Positions 6,112-12,068 of a stretch of DNA of 40,034 bases are shown in pieces. The DNA comes from a virus. The DNA is taken from IMG/VR virus record IMGVR_UViG_3300028800_000184, positions 1 to 40,034 of that record, one strand, 5' to 3'. Under the pieces are notes generated by a model. That model worked only from the letters and a program-made list of their open reading frames with translations, ran no database searches and was not told the DNA's origin. The position numbers and the translations under genes are program-made. The first letter of the stretch is position 1, and each line of letters begins with the position of its first letter.

Positions 6112-7462
6112 AGTATTTATTGATAGCTTTAATGTCGTTGTCAATATTTCCTGAATCTCTTTTTTCAATGGCCTTTAATCCCACTGCTAAATACCTAAAA
6201 GCGTCGGCGGCATGGCTGTGTTCATCATGTAGGGGGGTATTTTTATAGCAACCCAGTCTGTCGTCCCAGAGTTTTTTATAGGCCTCAAGATGCTTAAGGC
6301 CTTCAGCGGTTTTCTCCTTATCGAACATACACCTGGAGAGCATCGCCCTGACCGTTTGTATTCCCTCAAGCTTGTCACACTCTTTGATGTCCAGTATGAT
6401 AATCTTGCCGTCAAGGAGTGGTGCAACGTAGTCAATATATTGCGTCTTAGCTCCAATGTCTCGTTTTCTTGCGTCATGAGGGAAGATATGACGTCCAAAT
6501 CTGTATTTTTGTTTGTTAAGCCAGTCACAATAATGCGCAGCTCCCTCGTCCCAATTTTCGTAATAGTTGATAATGGATATATGTCCGCCACGGCCTACCT
6601 GGAAGCACCAGATTGCACTAAAATCATCGAGACCAATGTCCCAAGCCGTATGCACCACGCTTGAATCGTCGTAGGGAACCCGACACACAGCCCCATTAGC
6701 ACGCAGTTTAGACAGCTGTCGACCGTAATAAAGACCTTCATTCGCACTTTCAAAAGCCTCCTTTGGCGTCGACGGATACTCTTGCTTCATCGCATCGCCG
6801 AGCATTTTATGTTTCATCTCATACCAGCGGCGCTGTTCCTCGTCAATTTTGCGCTGGCGCTCAATTTCAATGCCATCTAAATATTCGTTTGTCTCTTTGC
6901 TGATCACTATTGACTCGCTTGATGCTCTATAGTTGGGGTCGTCGAACCAAGGAAAAAAGAAGAAGCGCATTTGCATGGGTGACAAATCGGTTCCTTGCAA
7001 TGCGAGCGTTTCTGCTGATTTGCTGAACTCATAAAAATATCCTTCTCTTCCTTCGGCTGTAGATTCGATTGCAATAATTTGATCTGCAGAGACGGTGTTA
7101 AGAGATCCTGTAACAATTTCTTTCGCAACATCGGGAGACTTTGCGCAAATTTTTCCAAATTCACTAACAAGCAATCGCTGGTAAGTCCCTGACCTAAAAC
7201 CTGTAGAAACTCGATAGCTCGATCCATTTTCAAAAGCAAGCTCTCCGCTTCGATCGTTTGTAGCGGAGTTAAAAGTTCTTGTCCATTTGGGCATTCTGTC
7301 ATAAGCATATTTAACCTTTTTTTTGAAAATGTCTTCAGCATCTTCTTTTCGATGGGCGATGATACCAGCATGGGTATTTGCATGCCAGAAACAATCATCA
7401 AGAAAACTGATTGAGAAGTATGTAGTCACGCCAAGTTGCCGATTTAGGCTTGTGCCCTCCAC
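6101..7462 (-). CDS. Terminase large subunit (TerL), main C-terminal portion
   Basis: This is the bulk of the DNA-packaging motor. After residues QLGVTTYF (second half of a Walker-A-like motif) come AGIIAHRKEDAEDIF, a Walker-B-like segment RLLVSEFGK, and an IESTAEG segment consistent with the coupling motif. A nuclease domain follows, with AWDIGLDD, HDARKRDIG and DEHSHAADAFRY supplying acidic metal ligands. The first half of the Walker-A motif (LKAR) is at the end of the separate upstream frame 7466-7654. The frame opens with a GTG at 7462 inside the inserted hairpin, so its first eight codons are not expected in functional terminase. Joining CGG at 7484-7486 to CAA at 7436-7438 gives a 502-residue protein, the normal size for a P22-like enzyme. 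Confidence 0.9.
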   Translation of the reverse strand: MEGTSLNRQLGVTTYFSISFLDDCFWHANTHAGIIAHRKEDAEDIFKKKVKYAYDRMPKWTRTFNSATNDRSGELAFENGSSYRVSTGFRSGTYQRLLVSEFGKICAKSPDVAKEIVTGSLNTVSADQIIAIESTAEGREGYFYEFSKSAETLALQGTDLSPMQMRFFFFPWFDDPNYRASSESIVISKETNEYLDGIEIERQRKIDEEQRRWYEMKHKMLGDAMKQEYPSTPKEAFESANEGLYYGRQLSKLRANGAVCRVPYDDSSVVHTAWDIGLDDFSAIWCFQVGRGGHISIINYYENWDEGAAHYCDWLNKQKYRFGRHIFPHDARKRDIGAKTQYIDYVAPLLDGKIIILDIKECDKLEGIQTVRAMLSRCMFDKEKTAEGLKHLEAYKKLWDDRLGCYKNTPLHDEHSHAADAFRYLAVGLKAIEKRDSGNIDNDIKAINKYYGY

Positions 7463-7483
7463 TTTTCAGCAGAGGGCACAAGC
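7439..7483 (-). other. 45-nt hairpin insert in terL, candidate bypassing element
   Basis: Read on the coding strand, terL has CGG (Arg, 7484-7486), then 42 nt, then a second CGG (7439-7441), then CAA-CTT-GGC (Gln-Leu-Gly). The 42 nt contain arms GCTTGTGCCCTC and GAGGGCACAAGC, a perfect 12-bp inverted repeat. It extends to 16 pairs, including one outer G-C and three inner pairs (two of them G-U), closed by a UGAAAA hexaloop. The in-frame UGA lies in that loop. GGAGGG sits in the 3' arm, 13 nt before the second CGG. The host protein motif ARQLGVTT requires only one Arg, so exactly 45 nt is extra. This resembles T4 gene 60 (matched take-off and landing codons, hairpin, stop in the gap). A small mobile hairpin with a 3-bp target duplication, or RNA excision, are alternatives. 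Confidence 0.75.
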
Positions 7484-7654
7484 CCGTGCCTTGAGTACTA
7501 GCATTTGATGCCACTCGCGGTCATAAAGCTCTTTTTGGGTGGCGTTCAGAGTAAATTTGACGGCGTAACCGTCTTTGTCTGTAATGTAATAGAGATTGTT
7601 TAAGCGCCAGAGCTTGTCATTGAGCTCGTCCTGAGTGGGGATGTATTCATTCAC
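7466..7654 (-). CDS. Terminase large subunit, N-terminal portion (57 codons before the insert)
   Basis: Residues 1-57 match the N-terminus of phage terminases of this type (KLWRLNNLYYITDKDGYAVK, then a helix leading to MLVLKAR). After LKAR the frame continues only through ACALC before a UGA; those last five codons are the 5' arm of the hairpin insert. The normal continuation (QLGVTTY) lies 45 nt further on in the same frame. The start is GTG at 7654 with CAGG upstream, since no in-frame ATG exists after the small-subunit stop. Without bypass or splicing this would be a dead fragment lacking the ATPase core. Confidence 0.8.
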   Translation of the reverse strand: MNEYIPTQDELNDKLWRLNNLYYITDKDGYAVKFTLNATQKELYDREWHQMLVLKARACALC

Positions 7655-7715
7655 ATCTAGCCTGCAAATAGGGTAAAAATCTAAATTCTTCGGAAACAGT
7701 GGTTTCTTTTGACAT
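7647..7715 (-). CDS. 22-residue coupled open frame between terS and terL
   Basis: The ATG overlaps the terS stop as TAATG, and the TGA lies eight bases inside the terL coding region just after its GTG. The peptide is MSKETTVSEEFRFLPYLQAR plus Cys and Glu. It may be a translated coupling peptide that delivers ribosomes to the GTG start of terL. It may instead be the true terL N-terminus separated by a frameshift. I cannot tell which. Confidence 0.35.
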   Translation of the reverse strand: MSKETTVSEEFRFLPYLQARCE

Positions 7716-8152
7716 TATTGCGGCTTCCTTTTGTGTCTTTGCACTTCGGCTAGGACTTTCTGTCTTTCTTCTTCAGCGGCTCTTGCGTCGCTTTTAAGGG
7801 CGGAAGCTTTGCGAAGCTCAGCAGCTTGGGCGTCTTTATCTTCTTCGTCTCTGACTTCTGGGTCATAAATCCTCAAATATCGATGGGCAATTGAAGGGTT
7901 AACGGTGCCATCTATGTAACGTAAAGCCATAAGGCTACGTGCTTTCTCGTAATACCACTGAAATTCTGGCTTCTCACGCATATGCTCCCACTGCTTTCTG
8001 ATGAAGCCTTCTTCGGTATACCAGTCGCAGAAGCGTGCTCTGATGGGTTCGCCTTTTTTTTGTTTTGCAGAAGCCCATGCGACTAGCTTTTCACCGAGTT
8101 TAATTAACTCTTCTTTTTCGGGTATTGCTGATCGTGGGCGTCCGGCAGGCAT
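7715..8152 (-). CDS. Terminase small subunit (TerS), 145 aa
   Basis: Located immediately upstream of terL. The N-terminus MPAGRPRSAIPEKEELIK and the central helical region (FCDWYTEEGFIRKQWEHMRE, ARSLMALRYIDGT) are like DNA-recognition subunits that bind the packaging site and feed DNA to the large subunit. The C-terminal third is a charged helix rich in Ala, Glu and Lys. The ATG overlaps the preceding stop (TAATG). Confidence 0.8.
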   Translation of the reverse strand: MPAGRPRSAIPEKEELIKLGEKLVAWASAKQKKGEPIRARFCDWYTEEGFIRKQWEHMREKPEFQWYYEKARSLMALRYIDGTVNPSIAHRYLRIYDPEVRDEEDKDAQAAELRKASALKSDARAAEEERQKVLAEVQRHKRKPQ

Positions 8153-8337
8153 TATTGAATCTCCAGGTGAATTTTGATCTGGACGTTTTCCGGCTCGCCT
8201 TCGAAGCTTTTTTTAGCTTCTTCTATGCATTTGAGGATGGTGGGATCATTGTCGATGACATGGTAGGGCTCATAGACGATAAATTTCTGCCTATAGGTGC
8301 GGTCGGAATCTTTTAGTATCACGGTTAATTCGTTCAT
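8152..8337 (-). CDS. Hypothetical small protein, 61 aa
   Basis: Unrecognised. The pattern is beta-alpha-beta (ELTVILKDSDRTYRQKFIVY, then a helix around CIEEAKKSF, then VQIKIHLEI), so it is probably a compact globular protein. It is coupled to terS through TAATG and preceded by AAGG. It lies between the co-chaperonin gene and the terminase genes. Confidence 0.6.
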   Translation of the reverse strand: MNELTVILKDSDRTYRQKFIVYEPYHVIDNDPTILKCIEEAKKSFEGEPENVQIKIHLEIQ

Positions 8338-8369
8338 GAGCTAAGCCTTTTGAATAAAGATTTTAACCG

Positions 8370-8612
8370 TCAAGGGGAAACTTTAGCGAGGATGCTACTT
8401 TCGTCGATGACGAGGTATTGTTCTTTTTCGTGCTCGATGCCTGCGCCTGAGTATTTGTCGAGGTAAATTATATCGTTTACGTTGACTTTTGTAACTTCGT
8501 CCCCATTGGCGATGACTATGAAGCGGGTCGGCTTTTGCCCGGAGACGATGAGGTTGCCGTGAGTTTCTTCGACGGGTTTGACGAGGATACGTTTTCCGAT
8601 TGGTGTGAGCAT
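8370..8612 (-). CDS. GroES-like co-chaperonin, 80 aa
   Basis: The start LTPIGKRILVKPVEE matches the first strand of GroES (LHDRVIVKR). A Gly-containing loop (THGNLIVSG) sits where the mobile loop that contacts GroEL lies. The tail EHEKEQYLVIDESSILAKV matches the GroES ending (EEVLIMSESDILAIV). It is about 15 residues shorter than bacterial GroES. Phage versions such as T4 gp31 cap host GroEL so that it can fold the capsid protein; that role is inferred here. TAGGAGT precedes the ATG. Confidence 0.8.
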   Translation of the reverse strand: MLTPIGKRILVKPVEETHGNLIVSGQKPTRFIVIANGDEVTKVNVNDIIYLDKYSGAGIEHEKEQYLVIDESSILAKVSP

Positions 8613-8620
8613 GTTTACTC

Positions 8621-9118
8621 CTAAAATGTTATTTCGATTCTGATTCCGTACTCTTTGCTTTTGATTTGGTCACAGGCTATGAAGATGCGCTTGTCGCTAT
8701 CTGCTTTTCCAGGTCTAAATTCGCCGGTGATGATTGCGCATATGGCATCGGCGATATATTTGAAGCTCATGGGGAGATTGTCAAAGGCGTCGAGCTCATG
8801 GGGGGCGAAGCGGGTCAACGTAATTCTGCAGGGCAACTTGAGGTGCTCGCGAAGCGGGTTGAGTGCTAGGGCTACGCATTTTTGCTGCGCTTTATGCCTG
8901 GCGTGCTTTAGACGCCAAGGCTCGAAACAGTTGGCCTCGCTTTTAGTCTGCAATGGAAGCTCTAATAGTACCTTTCCCAGTGAAACTTCAGATTTGGCCT
9001 TTATTTTGGCCGCTGTTCGTTTTTTTTTCTTAACTGGTACCTTGGTATTACCCGACCCCTTTTGCGAGCTTGGCACCCCATTACTTTGCGAATTTAGGCC
9101 ATTTAAATTTCTGTTCAT
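8621..9118 (-). CDS. RusA-like Holliday-junction resolvase candidate, 165 aa
   Basis: The C-terminal half has features of RusA-type resolvases: ITLTRFAPHELDAFDNLPMS, then FKYIADAIC, then a segment with acidic residues (GKADSDKRIFIACDQIKSK) and the ending YGIRIEITF. The expected catalytic Asp residues would be those in LDAFDN and KADSD. The N-terminal part is unusually basic (KKKKRTAAKIKAKSE), and an extra 30 N-terminal residues compared with RusA may aid DNA binding. Location next to an SSB-like protein fits a recombination or replication role. Confidence 0.5.
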   Translation of the reverse strand: MNRNLNGLNSQSNGVPSSQKGSGNTKVPVKKKKRTAAKIKAKSEVSLGKVLLELPLQTKSEANCFEPWRLKHARHKAQQKCVALALNPLREHLKLPCRITLTRFAPHELDAFDNLPMSFKYIADAICAIITGEFRPGKADSDKRIFIACDQIKSKEYGIRIEITF

Positions 9119-9122
9119 AGCA

Positions 9123-9431
9123 TCAAAACGGCAGGTCGTCGCTTTTAACAACTGCACCCCCTGATGCGGATCGTTCCCATTGGCGGCCTTCGAGGAAGGC
9201 TTTGATGTCCTCGGCGAGGAAGTTGCTATCCTGCGAAAATGCCTTGAGGTATTTCTTTTCACCGTTTTTCTTGACGGCAGCGCTAATTTCCGACCAGAAG
9301 AGACCGCCATTCTGCGTTTTCTTTCTGACGTATGTGACGCGGTACTTTTGGTCAAAGCAGAGCGTTGCGGATTCGCTGATGTATTCATCTTCAGGGTATG
9401 TGTCGTGGCTAATGAAGTCAAAGGCGGTCAT
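9123..9431 (-). CDS. SSB-like protein with DDLPF tip, 102 aa
   Basis: No classical OB-fold motif is obvious, but the protein ends in KSDDLPF. This is like the acidic C-terminal tip (DDIPF) by which bacterial SSB recruits repair and replication proteins. The body has alternating strands with aromatic residues (YRVTYVRKKTQNGGLFWSEI). Size and neighbours (RusA-like gene, replication initiator) fit a phage single-strand-binding protein. AAAGGA precedes the ATG at 9431, preferred over the ATG at 9452. Confidence 0.5.
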   Translation of the reverse strand: MTAFDFISHDTYPEDEYISESATLCFDQKYRVTYVRKKTQNGGLFWSEISAAVKKNGEKKYLKAFSQDSNFLAEDIKAFLEGRQWERSASGGAVVKSDDLPF

Positions 9432-9482
9432 GATTTTCCTTTTGTTGAACATGTTTTAACGGATAAAAGCACTTTTTTCAAT

Positions 9483-9668
9483 CTAATTCTTTGTTTCTGT
9501 GATATCTACGATGTTGTTCCATTCTCTAAACATAGCCATGAGACGTTTTCCTGTGAATAGGCAAAGAGTTTCATTGGTAGTGTTTGTAAGAAAGTCATCT
9601 TTGAGTGCTAACTCATCGCATTTAATGGTGAAAATGCCTGAGAGGGTGTAAATTTCATAGGTTCTCAT
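9483..9668 (-). CDS. Hypothetical small protein, 61 aa
   Basis: I do not recognise this protein. It begins MRTYEIYTLSGIFTIKCDEL and ends in a helix (LMAMFREWNNIVDITETKN). The ATG overlaps the stop of the replication initiator (ATGA), so it is probably translated from the same message. An upstream ATG at 9713 would lie within the initiator gene. Confidence 0.55.
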   Translation of the reverse strand: MRTYEIYTLSGIFTIKCDELALKDDFLTNTTNETLCLFTGKRLMAMFREWNNIVDITETKN

Positions 9669-10606
9669 GGAGTTTTGGGATCCATTTTTTTTGTTTTGAT
9701 GAAGTTCTCGCATTTATTTCGCATCTCAGGGTCTACCAGAGCGATAAAAAAAGCTTCTTGATAAACGCTTTGTGGCTCGAAGAGTATTCCTCGCTGGTCT
9801 TTTTTCTTATTGTTGTAAAGATAGCAACGCCATCCTTGGCCATTTTCGTATTCTGGGAATTGTTTGCAAATCTTTTCTGCATAGGCCAGATTATCCTGAG
9901 CATTAACCTGAACCTTGTCTTCGATCTTCCAGCGAGCAAGTGCATTGAACCAGTCAGAAATGGCATGTTTACGCTTTTTGCTCTTCTGTATGTATTCTAC
10001 AGCATATTTTACCTTGTTGATATCGCCCTTGATGACTATGCAGGCCGCAAGCTCCCGCTTCGTCATCGAAACGCCGGGTATGACTTCAACCAACTCGTTT
10101 TCGAAAGAAAAGTCATCAGTCCGTCCATCATCCCGATTTTCAGCCTCCGAATTTTTTGAAGGGATAGAGGGATGACTTTCTTTAGATCTGATCTTCTTTC
10201 TTCTAGATTGTGGTCGCTCAGTCGGCGCGCAGTCGGCGCTCAGTTGGTTGTTCAGTTGGTTGTTAGGTTTTAAAAAACGCTCTGTCACCCATATGTAGCA
10301 TGTATATCGGTTGGTCATTGAGTTGGTCGTCTTTTTTAACAAACCGGCACAAAGTAGCATTTTCAGTTGGTGCCTCATTGCACTTTCGGATAACAAGCAT
10401 TCGGTCGAACTTGTGCCTCGTCCGGTAATAAATTCATAAGGCTGGAGGGTAATTTCTCGACCATCGTGAACTATAGTTCTGACTTCACAAGAGCATTTTG
10501 AAAAAGCCCATGTGACAAAAAGAATAGTATTAGGTTTATTGAACCATCCGGTTTCGCGGAAATATTTTGGAATTGGCGTTTCAAAGTAGTAAGGAATTTC
10601 AGTCAT
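9665..10606 (-). CDS. Winged-helix replication initiator candidate, 313 aa
   Basis: Residues about 10-115 look like a winged-helix domain of phage or plasmid replication initiators. They run FNKPNTILFVTWAFSKC, then ITLQPYEFITGRGTSS, a recognition-helix-like LSESAMRHQLKMLLCAGLL, and a wing TNRYTCYIWVTERF. A polar linker follows (about 118-165), encoded by direct repeats. The C-terminal region has MTKRELAACIVIKGD and several Trp-containing helices, as in DnaD-like partner-binding domains. It is the first gene of the leftward block. The ATG at 10606 follows GGGGT; the upstream ATG at 10642 has no ribosome site. I infer origin binding. Confidence 0.6.
   Translation of the reverse strand: MTEIPYYFETPIPKYFRETGWFNKPNTILFVTWAFSKCSCEVRTIVHDGREITLQPYEFITGRGTSSTECLLSESAMRHQLKMLLCAGLLKKTTNSMTNRYTCYIWVTERFLKPNNQLNNQLSADCAPTERPQSRRKKIRSKESHPSIPSKNSEAENRDDGRTDDFSFENELVEVIPGVSMTKRELAACIVIKGDINKVKYAVEYIQKSKKRKHAISDWFNALARWKIEDKVQVNAQDNLAYAEKICKQFPEYENGQGWRCYLYNNKKKDQRGILFEPQSVYQEAFFIALVDPEMRNKCENFIKTKKMDPKTP
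10219..10266. repeat. Iteron-like direct repeats inside the initiator gene
   Basis: Four tandem units are visible on the plus strand: CAGTCGGCGCG, CAGTCGGCGCT, CAGTTGGTTGTT and CAGTTGGTTGTT, each starting CAGT. They encode the linker NNQLNNQLSADCAPT of the initiator. Origins made of short direct repeats inside the initiator gene are known from phage lambda O. Whether these are binding sites or just linker repeats is unproven. Confidence 0.45.
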
Positions 10607-10626
10607 GGTGGCACCCCATAAATAGA

Positions 10627-10733
10627 TTGCGTAATTTCGCATGGGATGCTAAGATAGAAATATAGCGATCTATCATTTAGCATCTCCCAATGCTCGTGGA
10701 AATGCCCCGACGGCAAATCGGGGCATTTTCTTT
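10627..10733 (+). ncRNA. Candidate antisense RNA over the initiator leader
   Basis: On the plus strand a promoter-like pair (TTGCGT at 10627, 17-nt spacer, TAAGAT at 10650) is followed by a terminator. That terminator is an 11-bp stem AAATGCCCCGA/TCGGGGCATTT at 10700-10728 with a TCTTTT tail. A weaker inverted repeat (GCTAAGATAG against CTATC-at-TTAGC) lies near 10648-10681. No gene is read on this strand here, so the terminator calls for another explanation. A transcript of about 70 nt would be complementary to the leader of the leftward initiator mRNA, as in plasmid copy-control RNAs. The T-tract does not suit leftward termination. Confidence 0.4.
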
Positions 10734-10782
10734 TAGCACGTTAGCATATCTCCCGAACGCAATGCAATAAAGTTCTAATACA

Positions 10783-11058
10783 TTATCCATTAGAATTAGG
10801 CCCTAGAATGTCTATCTGAAACCATTCGTCGCTTTCGACGAAATTGATCAGATTTAGAAACATTAAGGGCGATAAAAGGTTTCTGAACATAGTGGGAGAG
10901 ATGAGAAACTCTCTTCGTATGTGGTTTTTTTGTACTTTAAGACCGAAGTTCTTTTTCTTTTTTTGGAATATTTGTACGTATAGAAAGGCCGAGCGAGGGC
11001 AGCTTTTTAGGACGCGCAGGAAATATTTCAGGGGGGGGAATTCGTTATAATCGTTCAT
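10783..11058 (-). CDS. Putative winged-helix DNA-binding protein, 91 aa
   Basis: Small basic protein with helices FLRVLKSCPRSAFLYVQIF and a recognition-like segment IRREFLISPTMFRNLL, then a beta wing (NFVESDEWFQIDIL). This is the layout of a winged-helix regulator. It sits in the control region between initiator and repressor. GAGG is very close to the ATG. Function as a regulator is inferred. Confidence 0.5.
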   Translation of the reverse strand: MNDYNEFPPLKYFLRVLKSCPRSAFLYVQIFQKKKKNFGLKVQKNHIRREFLISPTMFRNLLSPLMFLNLINFVESDEWFQIDILGPNSNG

Positions 11059-11100
11059 GATCCTCGTAAAAAAGATTGTTTTTTTTATCGAGGAGACTTT

Positions 11101-11253
11101 ATGCTCATCCGCAGAAAAGTTTGTTTCCTCGATGTTTTAAGCCATTTCTGTCTAAACTGGGTTATTTCTCCTGGACTAAACTTTTTGGTGATATTCTACT
11201 CTCTTGATGCAGCTGATTGGCGTCAGCTGCATCGTCTATGCTTAATTTTTTAA
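11101..11253 (+). CDS. Possible leader peptide frame, 50 codons
   Basis: An ATG preceded by GAGGAG at good spacing opens a 50-codon frame in an otherwise gene-free stretch. The product is hydrophobic and unusual (CFLDVLSHFCLNWVISPGLN), and its 3' part runs through a perfect hairpin (11206-11233), as leader peptides do ahead of an attenuator. It does not look like a folded protein, and chance is possible. The rest of 11059-11395 holds no other gene that I can support. Confidence 0.25.
   Translation: MLIRRKVCFLDVLSHFCLNWVISPGLNFLVIFYSLDAADWRQLHRLCLIF
11206..11233. promoter_or_regulatory. Perfect 11-bp inverted repeat in control region
   Basis: GATGCAGCTGA and TCAGCTGCATC flank TTGGCG. The symmetry suits either an operator for a dimeric repressor or an RNA hairpin. 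A T-run (TTAATTTTTT) begins ten bases downstream on the plus strand, too far for a standard terminator. It lies between the winged-helix gene and the XRE repressor. Confidence 0.45.
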
Positions 11254-11395
11254 AAATAATTTGCAACTTCTTTCAGTTTTCCCATACATTTTTATTGAGA
11301 AAATGAGAAGTTGGCCGAGTTATTTTTATAGGAATTTCTTGAATAGAGATTGGAAGCGAACATGTTTTATGTCTCTGACATTATATTCTGAAACC

Positions 11396-11638
11396 CTAAC
11401 TTTCCTGTGCAATAGCGACTGTCTGGATTGTCTCTTTTTCTGCTTGGGACTCATCTATCCAATCATAGAGAGTAATGGCCCCGCGAGTGTATTTTTCTAT
11501 TCTGTAGGCAAGTTTCAAATTTGGCATTTGACCCTTTCTAAGAATATCATGCAGTGTCGAAGCGCTGATGCCGAGCTTTTCTGCTACTCGACGTTGTTTT
11601 TTATCGTTATCTTTCATCCACAGGGCAAACCGATTCAT
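11396..11638 (-). CDS. XRE-family (Cro/CI-like) repressor, 80 aa
   Basis: The helix-turn-helix is clear at residues about 13-35: QRRVAEKLGISASTLHDILR, followed by a third helix (LKLAYRIEKYTRGAITLYDW). The size is typical of Cro-like single-domain repressors with no cleavage or dimerisation domain. The gene points away from the rightward recombination block, so the shared gap 11639-11789 is the likely operator region. GAGG precedes the ATG. A plus-strand frame through this gene is its shadow. Confidence 0.82.
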   Translation of the reverse strand: MNRFALWMKDNDKKQRRVAEKLGISASTLHDILRKGQMPNLKLAYRIEKYTRGAITLYDWIDESQAEKETIQTVAIAQES

Positions 11639-11789
11639 TTTTTCCTCTTTTTGTGTTTATTTACCTTAATAAAAATTTATCAAGTTGCGACGTTGAAGAC
11701 AACTTTTTTGCTAAAAGAAAGAATTTCTGTTAACTTATATTGATTTTCATGCAACAATATGATCTTTCATAACACAATAGGGGATGAAA
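11639..11789. promoter_or_regulatory. Divergent control gap between repressor and recombination block
   Basis: This AT-rich gap separates oppositely oriented genes, so it must hold promoters for both. A leftward pair, TTGTCT and TAAATT with 17 bases between (minus strand, about 11660-11690), is the best match that I can find; neither box is close to consensus. No clear operator symmetry is visible by eye. AGGGG at 11779-11783 is the ribosome site of the first rightward gene. Confidence 0.4.
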
Positions 11790-12059
11790 ATGATGATTGT
11801 TAATATTTATAATTTGATTGTTATTTCTGGTGATGAAACTGGAACATGGGAAATTGACGATCAAGAATATGCTGGGTGCATAAATCTCATTCAAGATTTT
11901 GAAATCGTTTACATAATGAAATTGTGTTTAATGTGTCAAAATTGTCATTGGGATATAGATAATGACAGATTTTTTATTGAAGAGGTTGAAGATGATATTT
12001 TTGTTTTATATAACAGATACGATTGTAATAAACCTTGTTTAAAAATTGTTATAATTTAG
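11790..12059 (+). CDS. Hypothetical protein, 89 aa
   Basis: First gene of the rightward early block. It is acidic and rich in Ile, Asp and Cys (MKLCLMCQNCHWDIDNDRFF, RYDCNKPC), with CxxC pairs that could bind metal. There are ATGs at 11784, 11790 and 11793; AGGGG lies six bases from 11790, so that is my choice. I do not recognise a family. Confidence 0.55.
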   Translation: MMIVNIYNLIVISGDETGTWEIDDQEYAGCINLIQDFEIVYIMKLCLMCQNCHWDIDNDRFFIEEVEDDIFVLYNRYDCNKPCLKIVII

Positions 12060-12068
12060 AGGCAAAAA

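Noticed and set aside
6907-7401. Minus-strand open frame of 164 codons inside terL
   Set aside because: Alternate frame of the terminase coding region with no family features.
7466-7468. UGA in terL as selenocysteine with a SECIS hairpin
   Set aside because: The UGA lies in the loop of the hairpin, not upstream of it, and readthrough would leave 15 extra residues in the Walker-A-like motif.
7466-7468. UGA read as Trp through an alternative genetic code
   Set aside because: Other genes end cleanly in TGA (for example the exonuclease at 13349-14215 and ATGA overlaps), so UGA is a normal stop.
7448-7483. terL hairpin as a transcription terminator
   Set aside because: No T-run follows on either strand, and it lies inside an essential gene with the frame continuing beyond it.
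8655-9164. Plus-strand open frame of 169 codons
   Set aside because: Antisense to the RusA-like gene; composition is typical of a shadow frame.
9180-9560. Plus-strand open frame of 126 codons
   Set aside because: Antisense to the SSB-like and neighbouring genes; no ribosome site.
11261-11743. Plus-strand open frame of 160 codons
   Set aside because: Antisense to the clear XRE repressor, Phe/Leu-rich translation, no ribosome site.
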